Shown here in pieces: positions 51,732-60,881 of a DNA stretch of 64,000 nt. How positions within the stretch are numbered: the first letter of the stretch is position 1; each line of letters starts with the position of its first letter. Source of the stretch: an uncultured Lachnospiraceae bacterium (lineage in GTDB: Bacteria; Bacillota; Clostridia; Lachnospirales; Lachnospiraceae); contig CAMWQW010000014.1 in NCBI GenBank assembly GCA_947176505.1, forward strand, positions 1 through 64,000, in the 5' to 3' direction. The notes beneath the pieces were generated by a model. That model was not told where the DNA came from. It ran no database searches and was given only the letters and a program-made list of their open reading frames with translations. Position numbers and translations under genes: made by a program.

Positions 51732-53009
51732 TCACACAATTCTTCTTACAGTCACAATGCTCCTGTACGTAGCCGACGTAATTTTAATTCCCGTCCTCTC
51801 CGTACTGGCATGAACAATCTGCCCGTTTCCGATGTATATTCCGACATGTCCTCCATAATAAATAATATCCCCGGGCTGGGCTTCTGAATAAGATACTGCT
51901 CTGCCCACCCCTGACTGTGCATAAGAACTTCTCGGAAGCGAAATACCGAAGGCCTGATAAACCGCCATCGTGAAACCGGAGCAATCCGCTCCGTTGGTCA
52001 GGCTGGTACCGCCCGCCACATACGGATACCCGATATACTGACATGCAAAGTCGGCAATCTGCTGCCCTTTGCCGCCACCGCCGGAAGAACTGGGTGCCGG
52101 TGTACTGCTGCTACTCTGTTCACTGTTGCTGCCTGTTGTCTTACTTTCCGAATTAGTATCGGATGCGTCGACGGAATCCCCCGAATCTCCCTGCGCGGCA
52201 AGCAGTGCTTCCTGCTCTGCCCTTCTTCGTTCCTCTTCTTCCCTGCGTTTACGTTCTTCCTCTTCTCTTCGTCTACGCTCCTCTTCCTCCAGCTTTTTAA
52301 TCTGCGCCGTTTCCTGCTTAATCCTTGCAGTATAGGCTGCTGCCTCCTGTTTTGCTTTGGCAAGCATAAGACTATAATTCTCGTACTCTTCCTGCTTTTG
52401 TGCCAAAACCTCTTCCACGTAAGCCTGCTCTTCCTCCAATTCTGTCTTGGAAGTCTCAAGCTCGGATTTTTCCTCCTCAAGCCGGTCCTGCAAATCCGCT
52501 ACCTGCTGTACGGTAGCCTCATATTCGTCCAACAGTCTTCTGTCATACTCATACAGCTCCTCAACATAACTCGCCTTGTTAAGCATATCGCTCATGTTTT
52601 TTGAACTGAAGAGTATTTGCAGATAAGATGCCTCTCCCTGCTCATACATGAACTGTATACGGATTTTCATGGACTCATACTGCTTATCTTTCTCTTCAAC
52701 CGCAGCATCGTACTCTATCTGCGTCTGCTCGATATCCGCTTCCTTGTTCTTGATTGCTTCCTCGATCAGATTAATATCTGTCAGCAGCGCAACCATCTCC
52801 GCGTCCAACTCCTCGATTTCTTCGCTGATATCCGCCTGCGCGCCTTTGGCATCAGAAATCTGCTGGTTGACATTGTCCAACTGCGACTGGTTATTCTTAA
52901 TATCCTTTTGAAGATCAGAAATAGTAGTAGCCGATACCGGATCTGCTACTAACAGAAACAATATGAATGATATTACAACACATATCGTCTGTACATATCT
53001 TTTCTTCAT
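51732..53009 (-). CDS. NlpC/P60 peptidoglycan endopeptidase with coiled-coil domain
   Basis: A 425-aa secreted hydrolase. A signal peptide (residues 1-27, ending DPVSA) is followed by a coiled coil from about 30 to 265, including a highly charged EEEERRRREEEERKRR stretch. A Ser/Thr/Gly linker follows, then the NlpC/P60 domain (about 310-425) with the catalytic Cys in GADCSGF, His in YGGHVGIY and a third polar residue in GNGQIVHAS. It should cut stem peptides in the cell wall, like CwlO-type enzymes, which are controlled by coiled-coil contacts. ATG 53009 has gagg 9 bases upstream; an in-frame ATG 53024 is possible. Confidence 0.92.
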   Translation of the reverse strand: MKKRYVQTICVVISFILFLLVADPVSATTISDLQKDIKNNQSQLDNVNQQISDAKGAQADISEEIEELDAEMVALLTDINLIEEAIKNKEADIEQTQIEYDAAVEEKDKQYESMKIRIQFMYEQGEASYLQILFSSKNMSDMLNKASYVEELYEYDRRLLDEYEATVQQVADLQDRLEEEKSELETSKTELEEEQAYVEEVLAQKQEEYENYSLMLAKAKQEAAAYTARIKQETAQIKKLEEEERRRREEEERKRREEEERRRAEQEALLAAQGDSGDSVDASDTNSESKTTGSNSEQSSSSTPAPSSSGGGGKGQQIADFACQYIGYPYVAGGTSLTNGADCSGFTMAVYQAFGISLPRSSYAQSGVGRAVSYSEAQPGDIIYYGGHVGIYIGNGQIVHASTERTGIKITSATYRSIVTVRRIV

Positions 53010-53102
53010 TCTTCCGTGCCTCATCTGTTATTATCATTTTTTGTCACACACATCCGCGTTTTACAGCAGTGCATACAGTCCCTTTGCCATATTGCGGTGT
53101 TT

Positions 53103-54503
53103 TTACAGTTCGCAGTTATTGACGGTTCTTGGGAATGGAACAACATCTCTGATATTTCCCATACCGGTCAGGTACATAACACATCTCTCAAATCCGAGCC
53201 CGAACCCTGCATGTCTTGCAGAGCCATATTTTCTAAGGTCGAGGTAGAACTGATAATCGTCTTTATTCAGCCCCATCTCCTCCATTCTCTTCTCCAGTAC
53301 TTCCAGATTATCTTCTCTTTGGCTGCCGCCGATAATCTCCCCAATCCCCGGCACGAGACAATCCATAGCGGCAACTGTCCTGCCATCCTCATTCAGCTTC
53401 ATATAGAATGCTTTGATTTCCTTCGGATAATCCGTCACGAACACAGGACGCTTAAATTCCTGCTCTGTCAGGTATCTTTCATGTTCGGTCTGTAAGTCGC
53501 ATCCCCAAGATACCTTGTACTCAAATTCATCATTGTGCTTCTCAAGAATCTTAATCGCGTCCGTATAGGTCACATGCGCAAAATCGGAATTGAGTACATG
53601 GTTCAGTCTCTCAATCAAACCTTTATCTACAAATTGATTAAAGAAATTCATCTCCTCCGGAGCATTCTCCAGTACATATCGGATTACATGTTTAAGCATT
53701 GCTTCCGCAAGCATCATATCATCCGTCAAATCAGCAAAAGCAATCTCCGGCTCAATCATCCAGAATTCTGCCGCGTGCCTCGTCGTATTGGAATTCTCCG
53801 CCCGGAACGTAGGACCAAAAGTATATACATTTTTGAATGCAAAAGCATATGTCTCCACATTGAGCTGTCCGCTGACGGTCAGATTCGTGGCTTTTCCGAA
53901 GAAATCCTGACTGTAATCCACCTGTCCGTCCTCTGTCATCGGAAGATTATTCATATCAAGCGTCGTTACTTGGAACATCTCACCTGCACCCTCGCAGTCG
54001 CTTCCCGTGATAATAGGCGTATGCACATACACAAATCCTCTCTCTTGGAAAAAGGTATGAATCGCGTAGGCAATCAGCGAACGCACACGAAATGTTGCTT
54101 GAAAAGTATTTGTTCTCGGACGCAGATGTGAAATCGTTCTCAAATACTCAAAGCTGTGCCGCTTCTTCTGCAACGGGTAGTCTGCTGTAGACTCGCCTTC
54201 TATTATAATCTCTTCCGCCTGCATCTCGAATGCCTGCTTCGCCTGAGGTGTTGCTATCATCTTACCCCTCGCGACAATCGCAGAGCCTACATTCAATTTG
54301 GAAATTGTATCAAAATTTCCCAGCGTATCATTATATACCACCTGAAGCGGTTCAAAAAACGTACCGTCATTGAGGACGATAAAGCCAAATGTCTTGGAAT
54401 CTCTGATGCTTCTTACCCATCCGCCCACAATCACTTCCTTGTCGATATAATCTGCAGTACTCCGGTATAACTCCTTAATATCCGTCAAATTCATGCTTCC
54501 CAT
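53103..54503 (-). CDS. asnS: Asparaginyl-tRNA synthetase
   Basis: A 466-aa class IIb synthetase that charges tRNA-Asn. The N-terminal OB fold has [24 protein letters not shown], residues 24-47. The catalytic core has motif 2 [21 protein letters not shown] near residues 237-257 and motif 3 [15 protein letters not shown] near the C-terminus, ending RDVVPFPRT. aaggag precedes ATG 54503. No T-box leader is seen; the upstream gap is under 50 bases and follows a lipoprotein gene. Confidence 0.96.
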   Translation of the reverse strand: MGSMNLTDIKELYRSTADYIDKEVIVGGWVRSIRDSKTFGFIVLNDGTFFEPLQVVYNDTLGNFDTISKLNVGSAIVARGKMIATPQAKQAFEMQAEEIIIEGESTADYPLQKKRHSFEYLRTISHLRPRTNTFQATFRVRSLIAYAIHTFFQERGFVYVHTPIITGSDCEGAGEMFQVTTLDMNNLPMTEDGQVDYSQDFFGKATNLTVSGQLNVETYAFAFKNVYTFGPTFRAENSNTTRHAAEFWMIEPEIAFADLTDDMMLAEAMLKHVIRYVLENAPEEMNFFNQFVDKGLIERLNHVLNSDFAHVTYTDAIKILEKHNDEFEYKVSWGCDLQTEHERYLTEQEFKRPVFVTDYPKEIKAFYMKLNEDGRTVAAMDCLVPGIGEIIGGSQREDNLEVLEKRMEEMGLNKDDYQFYLDLRKYGSARHAGFGLGFERCVMYLTGMGNIRDVVPFPRTVNNCEL

Positions 54504-54550
54504 ACTACTTTCTCTCCTTCTTTATCCCTGTTCTGTATATATTCCGATCG

Positions 54551-55657
54551 TTACTCTGCACTATCCTCCACAGTCGTTGTCTCGATATTGCCGTTTTCTT
54601 TTAAGAATTCCATGACATTCTTTTTCATGAGCTGTTCCCTGAGCATTTCCAAATCAGTATTCTTCCGGTATTCTTCCTCGGATTCGTAATTGTAGGCTTC
54701 CACCCTACTGCTGACTTCCTCTTGAATCTGCTCATCCGTCGGGTTGAGTCCCTCAGCATCAGCAATTGCCTGATACATAATATACTGCTGTGCGGCTGTC
54801 AGTGCATCTTCTTTAAATCTCGCTTCATACTCTTCTTCACTCATGCCGTAATACATCAGCATATACTGCACCAGCGTCATACTCTGCACTGTCGCCTGTG
54901 CAGTCATGGAATCTTTCAGATTCTGATAGAAACGGTCCACCATCTGAGCTGGCGGCTCTTTAAACGTACAGCCAGCCATAATGGTATCCGTCAACGTATT
55001 CTCAATTGTGTTCTCATAAGTCTGCACTTCACTCTCATAGAAAGAATTATATAGGTAATCCTCAAACTGTTTCGTCGTTTCACATCCTTCTATGCCCAAT
55101 GTTTTCACAAATTCATCCGTGTATTCCGGCATCTTCTGCCTCGTTATACTGTTGACAGTAACCTCGAATACAACAGGTACACCTGAAAGGTCGGGATTGT
55201 TATCATATGGATCCGGGAAGGCGAGATCAAGTGAAACCGTCTCTCCGACCTTTGCACCAATCAGACCGTCCTCAAAACCGTCAATAAACCGATGGGAACC
55301 TATCGTCAAGTCAAATCCGGCACCGGTGCCTCCTTCGAATGCTTCCCCGTCAATATATCCCGTAAAATCAATGTTGGCTATATCACCGGTCTCAACTGCA
55401 CCGTCCGTCACATTCTCGGATGTCGCATATTGCGGCAATACATAAAGCTGGAGGTACATGTCCACCAGACCATCCTCGACAACCGGTTCGGCTGCCGATG
55501 CCGGGATTCCGACATAATTACCCAGCGTCACATATTTTGACACCTTGATATCTTTCAGATACTCTTTACTGCCGCAGGCAGTTATCATCAAAGACGCTGC
55601 CACAGCCAACAGCAGTGCGATTCTCCGCCTGCCCATATTTTTTACCTGTTTTTTCAT
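54551..55657 (-). CDS. Trigger-factor-like FKBP peptidyl-prolyl isomerase lipoprotein
   Basis: A 368-aa protein. The signal peptide ends in lipobox LMITACGS (Cys near residue 28). An FKBP domain (about 95-175) carries GDIANIDFTGYIDGEAFEGG, RFIDGFEDGLIGAKVGE and LAFPDPY. The rest is a helical trigger-factor C-domain with MLMYYGMSEEEYEARF. It probably folds exported proteins at the outer face of the membrane. It is like a trigger factor that has lost its ribosome-binding domain and gained a lipid anchor. It lies just before asnS in the same direction. Confidence 0.88.
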   Translation of the reverse strand: MKKQVKNMGRRRIALLLAVAASLMITACGSKEYLKDIKVSKYVTLGNYVGIPASAAEPVVEDGLVDMYLQLYVLPQYATSENVTDGAVETGDIANIDFTGYIDGEAFEGGTGAGFDLTIGSHRFIDGFEDGLIGAKVGETVSLDLAFPDPYDNNPDLSGVPVVFEVTVNSITRQKMPEYTDEFVKTLGIEGCETTKQFEDYLYNSFYESEVQTYENTIENTLTDTIMAGCTFKEPPAQMVDRFYQNLKDSMTAQATVQSMTLVQYMLMYYGMSEEEYEARFKEDALTAAQQYIMYQAIADAEGLNPTDEQIQEEVSSRVEAYNYESEEEYRKNTDLEMLREQLMKKNVMEFLKENGNIETTTVEDSAE

Positions 55658-55816
55658 AATATACCTCCGTTTATCCTGCTCCGCTTAAGAGCGTCGAACT
55701 GCCGGATTATCATCCGCTATCATTCTACGATTAGCAATGCCTAAAACCATACTTTATTAATATATCATAATCTGCCCTTTCTTAAAAGAGTTTCTTCCGA
55801 ACATTAAGAATTCTCC

Positions 55817-55845
55817 TTGCTTAAAGTCGTAATCAATGATAAAAT
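55817..55845 (+). promoter_or_regulatory. Sigma-A type promoter of the gene at 55884
   Basis: TTGCTT (55817-55822) and TAAAAT (55840-55845) with a 17-base spacer, followed about 40 bases later by cggaggtattcgg and the ATG. Confidence 0.7.
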
Positions 55846-55883
55846 ATCCATTACATGCAGTAAGTAATTTCGGAGGTATTCGG

Positions 55884-56360
55884 ATGAACACATTAACGAT
55901 TGTTTTATTGGTTATTCTGGCAATTATGATTGTTGCCGTTGTCGTACTATATTTTCTGGGTAAGAAAGCTCAGAAAAAGCAGAATGAACAGCAGGCGCAA
56001 ATCGATGCGATGAAGCAGACGGTCTCTATGCTGATCATAGATAAGAAACGTATGAAGCTTAAGGATGCCGGGCTTCCTCAGGCAGTTATGGAGCAGACTC
56101 CGAAGTGGCTTCGTGGTTCCAAACTTCCGGTCGTCAAAGCGAAAGTCGGACCTCAGATTATGACTTTGATCTGTGAAGAGAAGATTTTTGATTCCGTCCC
56201 TGTAAAAAAAGAGGTCAAGGCGGTCGTCAGCGGCATCTACATAACGGATGTCAAAGGACTGCACGGCAAGCCGGTTGTCACGGAGCAGAAGAAAAAGAGC
56301 AAGTTCAAACAGTTAGTGGAACGTGCGCAGGAGAAAGCCGGCGCAAAACCGATCAAATGA
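55884..56360 (+). CDS. Conserved membrane-anchored protein of unknown function
   Basis: A 158-aa protein. The N-terminal membrane helix (residues 4-25, TLTIVLLVILAIMIVAVVVLYFL) is followed by a basic coiled segment (KKAQKKQNEQQAQIDAMKQT). The conserved-looking core is MKLKDAGLPQAVMEQTPKW, KLPVVKAKVGPQIMTLICEE, and VVSGIYITDVKGLHGKP. The tail is Lys-rich. ggaggtattcgg precedes the ATG; an open extension from 55836 has no site. It looks like a small single-pass protein with a cytoplasmic domain; I do not know its role. Confidence 0.75.
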   Translation: MNTLTIVLLVILAIMIVAVVVLYFLGKKAQKKQNEQQAQIDAMKQTVSMLIIDKKRMKLKDAGLPQAVMEQTPKWLRGSKLPVVKAKVGPQIMTLICEEKIFDSVPVKKEVKAVVSGIYITDVKGLHGKPVVTEQKKKSKFKQLVERAQEKAGAKPIK

Positions 56361-56364
56361 CAAT

Positions 56365-56398
56365 ACAGCAGTTTCTCAGTTGAGTGAGAAGCTGCTGT
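56365..56398. terminator. Bidirectional terminator between the membrane protein gene and the DUF1934 gene
   Basis: acagcagtttctca (56365-56378) pairs with tgagaagctgctgt (56385-56398) around a 6-base loop, followed by tttcttt on the plus strand. It overlaps the last codons of the opposite gene. Confidence 0.8.
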
Positions 56399-56825
56399 TT
56401 TCTTTGGAACATATATTGATTCTGATATGGCAGTCGGACAGAAACTCATAGTTGACATCCAGCGAATAATCTACATCCACTGTAATATTGTCCTCCTGCT
56501 CATCAATCCGTATTTTTTTTGTATCTATCCCGATAAGAATCTGTCCGAAAGGAGTGTTATAGTTCGTCAGATTTTTCTTGCTTTCCTGAAAAACCATATG
56601 TACGTTCACCAGCCCGTTTCTGGATAGTTCTAACATATGTTCGCTAAACTTTAATCTGTTCTTGGTGGGCTGGCTGAAGCCTTCCGTGACTTCTTCATAT
56701 ACCACGTAGTGCTTATCGTTCCTCTTATAGTAATCACCGACCGTCACCATTTCTATCTTGTCGGCATCCTCTTCACGCTGGTCAAACTGCAGCCCTCGGA
56801 GCGTCAATAATACTTCCTGTGTCAT
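56376..56825 (-). CDS. DUF1934 family beta-barrel protein (YwiB-like)
   Basis: A 149-aa protein with the family layout: EVLLTLRGLQ at the start, YYKRNDKHYVVYEEV near residue 32, and then a run of beta strands. FGQILIGIDTKKIRI and DVDYSLDVNYEFLSDCHIRINI end the domain. The fold is calycin-like; the molecular role is unknown. It lies between murI and the converging membrane protein gene. Confidence 0.88.
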   Translation of the reverse strand: MTQEVLLTLRGLQFDQREEDADKIEMVTVGDYYKRNDKHYVVYEEVTEGFSQPTKNRLKFSEHMLELSRNGLVNVHMVFQESKKNLTNYNTPFGQILIGIDTKKIRIDEQEDNITVDVDYSLDVNYEFLSDCHIRINICSKENSSFSLN

Positions 56826-56958
56826 ATATACACCTTGTTATCTTCCTGTTATATTTATATTCTTTTTGTTACGATATATTTCTATTCATCTTCTGCCATA
56901 TCCCTATTCTCTTTCTTCTGTCCGCCTGACAATTCTGCGTAACTTTGCTTAAATCCTT

Positions 56959-57792
56959 CTAATATTCATCTATATTAATAACTTTAGCGGACAAAATACC
57001 ATAGGTCAGGATAGAATTGGCAAACTTCTGAAATTTATCCGCCGCATCACTGACGAAAAATCGGTACAACTCTGTTCCAAGCCCCGGTCTGTGCTCGCTC
57101 TCCAACCCTTTTTCCTGCAAAAGTCTCTTCAATGCCATCGCCGTCTCATATGCGGGATTTACCAACGTTACGCTTTCTCCCATAATCTTTCCTATTGTAG
57201 AACGAATGATCGGATAATGCGTACATCCTAGTATTAACGTATCGATGCCCACGTCGATAAGCCCCGTCAGGTATCTTCTTGCTATCTCGTCCGTCACCGG
57301 GTCTTCCCACAGCCCCTCTTCCACCAAAGGGACAAAAAGCGGACATGCTTTGCTGAGCACCAACGCATCGGAATCATTTTCTTTTATGTACCGGCTGTAT
57401 ATGCCGCTGCCGATTGTTGCCTCCGTGGCAATCACACCGATTTTATCGTTCTTTGTCGTGCCGATTGCCGTTTTCGCACCGGGTCTTACCACATCGACAA
57501 TCGGAAGGTCTACCTCTTGTTCCAGTGCGTCCAAGGCGCAGGCGCTGACGCTGTTACATGCAACTACAATTGCCTTAACTTCCTGCGTTTGTAGAAATCT
57601 TACAATCTGCTTGGAGAACTTCGTAATCGTCTCCTTCGACTTACTTCCGTATGGCACCCTCGCCGTATCGCCAAAATATACAATCCGTTCATTAGGGAGC
57701 TGGCGCATGATTTCTCTTGCCACCGTCAGCCCGCCGACCCCCGAATCGAAAACTCCTATCGGTCTGTTACGCAATTCTTCCTGTTCGCTCAT
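56959..57792 (-). CDS. murI: Glutamate racemase
   Basis: A 277-aa enzyme that makes D-glutamate for peptidoglycan. It starts RPIGVFDSGVGGLTVAREI at residues 10-28 and has YFGDTARVPYGSKS. The two catalytic cysteines are in VVACNSVSA near residue 79 and LGCTHYPII near residue 190. The length is normal. It is followed by a DUF1934 gene and preceded closely by a small membrane protein gene, all leftward. Confidence 0.96.
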   Translation of the reverse strand: MSEQEELRNRPIGVFDSGVGGLTVAREIMRQLPNERIVYFGDTARVPYGSKSKETITKFSKQIVRFLQTQEVKAIVVACNSVSACALDALEQEVDLPIVDVVRPGAKTAIGTTKNDKIGVIATEATIGSGIYSRYIKENDSDALVLSKACPLFVPLVEEGLWEDPVTDEIARRYLTGLIDVGIDTLILGCTHYPIIRSTIGKIMGESVTLVNPAYETAMALKRLLQEKGLESEHRPGLGTELYRFFVSDAADKFQKFANSILTYGILSAKVINIDEY

Positions 57793-57820
57793 AGCAATCT
57801 CTTTTCTAATTCTATTTCTT

Positions 57821-58114
57821 CTATTCCTTATTCTGCTTCTTATTCTTCTGTTGTTCCAACCATTCTAACAGTCTGCTCCTGACGATGACTTCATCTCCCG
57901 ATGCACTTAAGATTCCCTGATAATCAGTCTGTTCGAGTACAATTTCCTGTCCCTGCGATATGATGACTTGCACACATGTATTCTCTGTAAAACACAACTC
58001 CGGATATAAAACTCCCCACCATGCAAGCGCCATAATACCGGCGGCTGCTGTCCGAAAGCACAAATTATTGTAAACTTTTTTTACAAAGATACAGATATTC
58101 TTTCTGTTCTGCAT
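57821..58114 (-). CDS. Small membrane-anchored protein of unknown function
   Basis: A 97-aa protein with a basic N-terminus (NRKNICIFVKKVYNN), one hydrophobic segment (about residues 18-38), then an outside part with CFTENTCVQVIISQGQEIVL and a charged tail. It lies between a GntR regulator gene and murI in the same direction with short gaps. I do not recognise a family; the start is plausible but unproven. Confidence 0.6.
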   Translation of the reverse strand: MQNRKNICIFVKKVYNNLCFRTAAAGIMALAWWGVLYPELCFTENTCVQVIISQGQEIVLEQTDYQGILSASGDEVIVRSRLLEWLEQQKNKKQNKE

Positions 58115-58198
58115 ACCGTCACACTCCCTGCCCGGCTGCCGCTCATCTTCTATGCCGCGCCGTTATTTACGTTAGAAGTGTAACCGCTATCTGTCTCT

Positions 58199-58894
58199 TT
58201 ATACATCAGACCGTGTTTTGTCCTGCTCCAACCTGATCTGCCTGATAATAGATTTCTCCTGATTGTCAATATGGAGCTTTGCAGCGCGCGCTGCGCCTTC
58301 CTTATCATGCTTCACAATGCTTTCATATATCATTCTATGCTCGTCAACCAGATTATCATGACGGTTTTCATCTTTAATATACTCAAAACGATATCTGTAC
58401 ATCTGCTCCGACAGATTATTGATCAATTGAATCAGCCTCTGATTTCCAGTAGCTTTCACAATAATATCATGAAGCTCCACATCCGCCTTCGCAATGATCG
58501 TCGCATCTTTGGTCTCTGTCGCGCTCTCAAACTCCTCGCAGGCTTTCTTGAGCTGTTCTGTTGCCTCCTCGTCAATTCTGTCACAGGCAAGTTCCACGCA
58601 GAGCGCATCTAACGCACGTCGTACCTCCAGCACATCTTTCAGGCTCTTTTCCGTAATCTGTGCCACTTCTGCGCCACGACGCGGAATCATAATCACCAGT
58701 CCTTCCAGTTCCAGCTTGCGAATTGCCTCCCGTATCGGTGTCCTGCTGACTCCGAGTCGGTTCGCCAGATGAATCTCCATCAGCCTCTCTCCCGGTTTCA
58801 GTTCTCCCGTCAGAATTGCTTTGCGCAGCGTGTTAAACACGACATCCCGAAGCGGAAGAAATTCATCCATTGTCATATCAAAGTTGTCTCCCAT
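58199..58894 (-). CDS. GntR-family regulator, FadR/VanR (FCD) subgroup
   Basis: A 231-aa regulator. The winged helix spans residues 10-75 (LRDVVFNTLRKAILTGELKPGERLMEIHLANRLGVSRTPIREAIRKLELEGLV). The FCD ligand domain follows, with VRRALDALCVELAC, DVELHDIIVKATGNQ and the third His in VDEHRMIY, a metal site. ATG at 58894 has aaagg 10 bases before; GTG 58903 is also open. It follows ispE by 28 bases, so it is co-transcribed. A GntR-type box upstream of ispE may be its operator. The ligand is probably a small organic acid. Confidence 0.9.
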   Translation of the reverse strand: MGDNFDMTMDEFLPLRDVVFNTLRKAILTGELKPGERLMEIHLANRLGVSRTPIREAIRKLELEGLVIMIPRRGAEVAQITEKSLKDVLEVRRALDALCVELACDRIDEEATEQLKKACEEFESATETKDATIIAKADVELHDIIVKATGNQRLIQLINNLSEQMYRYRFEYIKDENRHDNLVDEHRMIYESIVKHDKEGAARAAKLHIDNQEKSIIRQIRLEQDKTRSDV

Positions 58895-58922
58895 ACAAGC
58901 CACACCTTTCTCTCTGTCCGCA

Positions 58923-59792
58923 TTATCTGCAAAATACGGTCACAAAAACCTGTTCCGCAAGCTCTCGTTCTCTTACGGCTTCCGCTGCTGCTTCGGCTTC
59001 TTCACGATTGGTAAAAATGCCGAATACTGTCGGACCGCTGCCGCTCATCAGTGCATTTTCCGCCCCTTTGTTTTGTAACAATTGTTTCAATTCTTCTATC
59101 ACGGGATACTCTTTCGCAGTCACAGTCTCCAGTACGTTACCGAGTCTGTCAGTAATCCCTTGAAGATTCCCTTCCTCCAGCGCAGCCATCATACCGTCTA
59201 TATCAGGATGGTACGACAGCCTGTCAGCGTGCAGGTTCCCGTACACAAAACCGGTGGACACATTAATGTCCGGTTTTGCCACCACAAGAAAACAATCCGG
59301 TGGAGCGGGCAGCGGCGTCAATATCTCCCCAATGCCCTCTGAAAGCATCGTTCCTCCCACAAGACAGTAGGGAATGTCTGCACCTAATGTTACACCAAAT
59401 GCTTGTAATTCCTCTATAGAATATCCCATACCGAAAAGCTCATTCACCCCCCTCATAGTGGCTGCCGCATCAGAGCTTCCGCCCGCCATACCCGCAGCAA
59501 TGGGGATTCTCTTCGTCAGAGTTATCCTCACACCTTCCGTAATTCCCCTCTCTCTGAAAAGAAGCTCTGCTGCTTTACAAATTAAATTATCGCCATTAAC
59601 GGGAAGTTCTTCATTATCTGTCTTCAACACGATTCCCGGCTGCTGCGTCTTCTCAAAAAGCAGGTCATCACAAATATCTACCGTCTGCATAATCATCCTG
59701 ACCTCATGATAGCCATCGCTCCTGCGGCGAAGAACATCTAAACCAATATTAATCTTTGCATATGCCTTTTGACTGGTTTGTTCCGTTGTCAT
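58923..59792 (-). CDS. ispE: 4-diphosphocytidyl-2-C-methyl-D-erythritol kinase
   Basis: A 289-aa GHMP kinase of the MEP isoprenoid pathway. It has AYAKINIGLDVLRRRSDGYHEV at residues 10-31, the glycine-rich ATP loop PIAAGMAGGSSDAAATMRG near residues 92-110, and a C-terminal NALMSGSGPTVFGIF. The length is normal. It is the first gene of a unit with the GntR regulator. Confidence 0.95.
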   Translation of the reverse strand: MTTEQTSQKAYAKINIGLDVLRRRSDGYHEVRMIMQTVDICDDLLFEKTQQPGIVLKTDNEELPVNGDNLICKAAELLFRERGITEGVRITLTKRIPIAAGMAGGSSDAAATMRGVNELFGMGYSIEELQAFGVTLGADIPYCLVGGTMLSEGIGEILTPLPAPPDCFLVVAKPDINVSTGFVYGNLHADRLSYHPDIDGMMAALEEGNLQGITDRLGNVLETVTAKEYPVIEELKQLLQNKGAENALMSGSGPTVFGIFTNREEAEAAAEAVRERELAEQVFVTVFCR

Positions 59793-59884
59793 ATCCGGTC
59801 TGCCTTTCCTTTTTCATTTTCAGATTTACAGAAATTCTACGGTATTATATTTAAGTTTTTTTCATTTTATTAAAAAATTGCACT

Positions 59885-59917
59885 TTGTATACAATTATTG
59901 TTCTTAATTATATACAA
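59885..59917 (-). promoter_or_regulatory. Candidate GntR (FCD-type) operator before ispE
   Basis: A perfect palindrome ttgtatacaa (59885-59894) and a near copy ttatatacaa (59908-59917), with centres 23 bp apart. FadR/VanR-type GntR proteins bind TnGTnnnACnA palindromes, and one is encoded in this operon. The boxes lie about 95-125 bases before the ispE start, in promoter position. Confidence 0.5.
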
Positions 59918-60055
59918 TCCGTATCTTTTCGTCAACTGCAACACCCGTTTTCTGCTCTTTGGCATTGTTCCATCCGGCTTTCTGCTAAATATTTTCTTTA
60001 TGTCATGAAACGCCATAAAATTGTTATAAAAAAATATTTTTTTTGATTTTACTCC

Positions 60056-60082
60056 TAATTTTTCCATACGGATGGTACGATA
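60056..60082 (+). promoter_or_regulatory. Possible sigma-D (FliA-type) promoter
   Basis: TAAT (60056-60059), a 15-base spacer and GTACGATA (60075-60082) resemble the flagellar sigma-D consensus TAAA-N15-GCCGATAA. No good sigma-A -35 lies at the right distance. It lies about 75 bases before the start of the 205-aa protein gene. Confidence 0.4.
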
Positions 60083-60157
60083 TAGTAAGTAGAAGCGGGG
60101 ACTTATCCCTGCAGGCAACCAGAAACATAAAATATTATATTCCAAGGAGGGATACCA

Positions 60158-60775
60158 ATGAGCGTAAACGGAGTTACAGGTGCAACAAATACTTATGATG
60201 CTGCCTATCTGGCAAATCAGACCGCTAATACGAAAGCTGCTGCGGAGAATACTTCCGAGGCTAATGCTTCTGAAAAGAAAGATGATAACGGTGTTGTCTA
60301 TGAACCATCTAAGGATACTAGCACCAAGAAAACTTACACACAGAATACGAACTTAGTTAACAAGATGAAAGCAGACGCTGAAGCTCATGCACAGCAGCTT
60401 CAGAGTATTGTTGAGCAGTTAATGACCAAACAAGGTCAGACATTCAACAGTGCCAATGGTATCTGGTCTATTCTTGCAGGCGGCAACTTAAAAGTAGATG
60501 CTGCTACACAGGCACAGGCAAAGAAAGATATTGCAGACGACGGTTACTGGGGTGTTGAACAGACATCTGACAGAATCATTGATTTTGCAACCGCATTGAC
60601 AGGCGGTGACCCTGATAAGATTGAAGAAATGCGCGAAGCATTTAAGAAGGGTTACAAGCAGGCAGAGAAAACATGGGGCGGTCAGCTTCCTGATATCTCT
60701 CAGAGAACTTACGATGCTGTAATGGAAAAGTTTGACAAGATGGCAGAAGAAGCCGGTCTTACAACGTCAAACTAG
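60158..60775 (+). CDS. Conserved soluble protein of unknown function, possibly flagella-regulated
   Basis: A 205-aa protein with no signal peptide or membrane segment. The first 65 residues are low-complexity and rich in A, T, N, S and K (SVNGVTGATNTYDAAYLANQ). The rest is helical: NLVNKMKADAEAHAQQLQSIVEQL, then GIWSILAGGNLKVDAATQAQAKKDI and GYWGVEQTSDRIIDFATALTGGDPDKIEEMREAF. The tail is RTYDAVMEKFDKMAEEAGL. aaggaggg precedes the ATG and a strong terminator follows, so it is likely abundant. I recall similar proteins in Lachnospiraceae but no function. Confidence 0.75.
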   Translation: MSVNGVTGATNTYDAAYLANQTANTKAAAENTSEANASEKKDDNGVVYEPSKDTSTKKTYTQNTNLVNKMKADAEAHAQQLQSIVEQLMTKQGQTFNSANGIWSILAGGNLKVDAATQAQAKKDIADDGYWGVEQTSDRIIDFATALTGGDPDKIEEMREAFKKGYKQAEKTWGGQLPDISQRTYDAVMEKFDKMAEEAGLTTSN

Positions 60776-60808
60776 TCTGTATTATCATACTATTTTACTT
60801 AAATAAAA

Positions 60809-60834
60809 GAAGTCAGGTTCTCGAACCTGACTTC
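60809..60834. terminator. Strong terminator
   Basis: A perfect 11-base stem, gaagtcaggtt (60809-60819) with aacctgacttc (60824-60834), and a ctcg loop, extended by aaag/cttt. Flanking A and T runs make it usable by both converging genes. Confidence 0.9.
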
Positions 60835-60881
60835 CTTTATTTCTATCAGTAATAACCACCGGTCGCGTATGCATGTCTCTT

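Larger units (their letters stand above)
59793..60157. other. Divergent AT-rich region between ispE and the gene at 60158
   Basis: It holds the GntR-type boxes for the left gene and the sigma-D-like promoter for the right gene. A hairpin (gcgggga/tccctgc) lies in the right gene's leader near 60095-60112. No gene is supported; a 91-codon frame at 59870-60145 has no ribosome site. Confidence 0.4.

Noticed and set aside
52069..52335. Leucine/serine-rich plus-strand frame opposite the NlpC/P60 gene
   Set aside because: Produced by the repetitive Glu/Arg coiled coil and Ser/Thr linker on the other strand.
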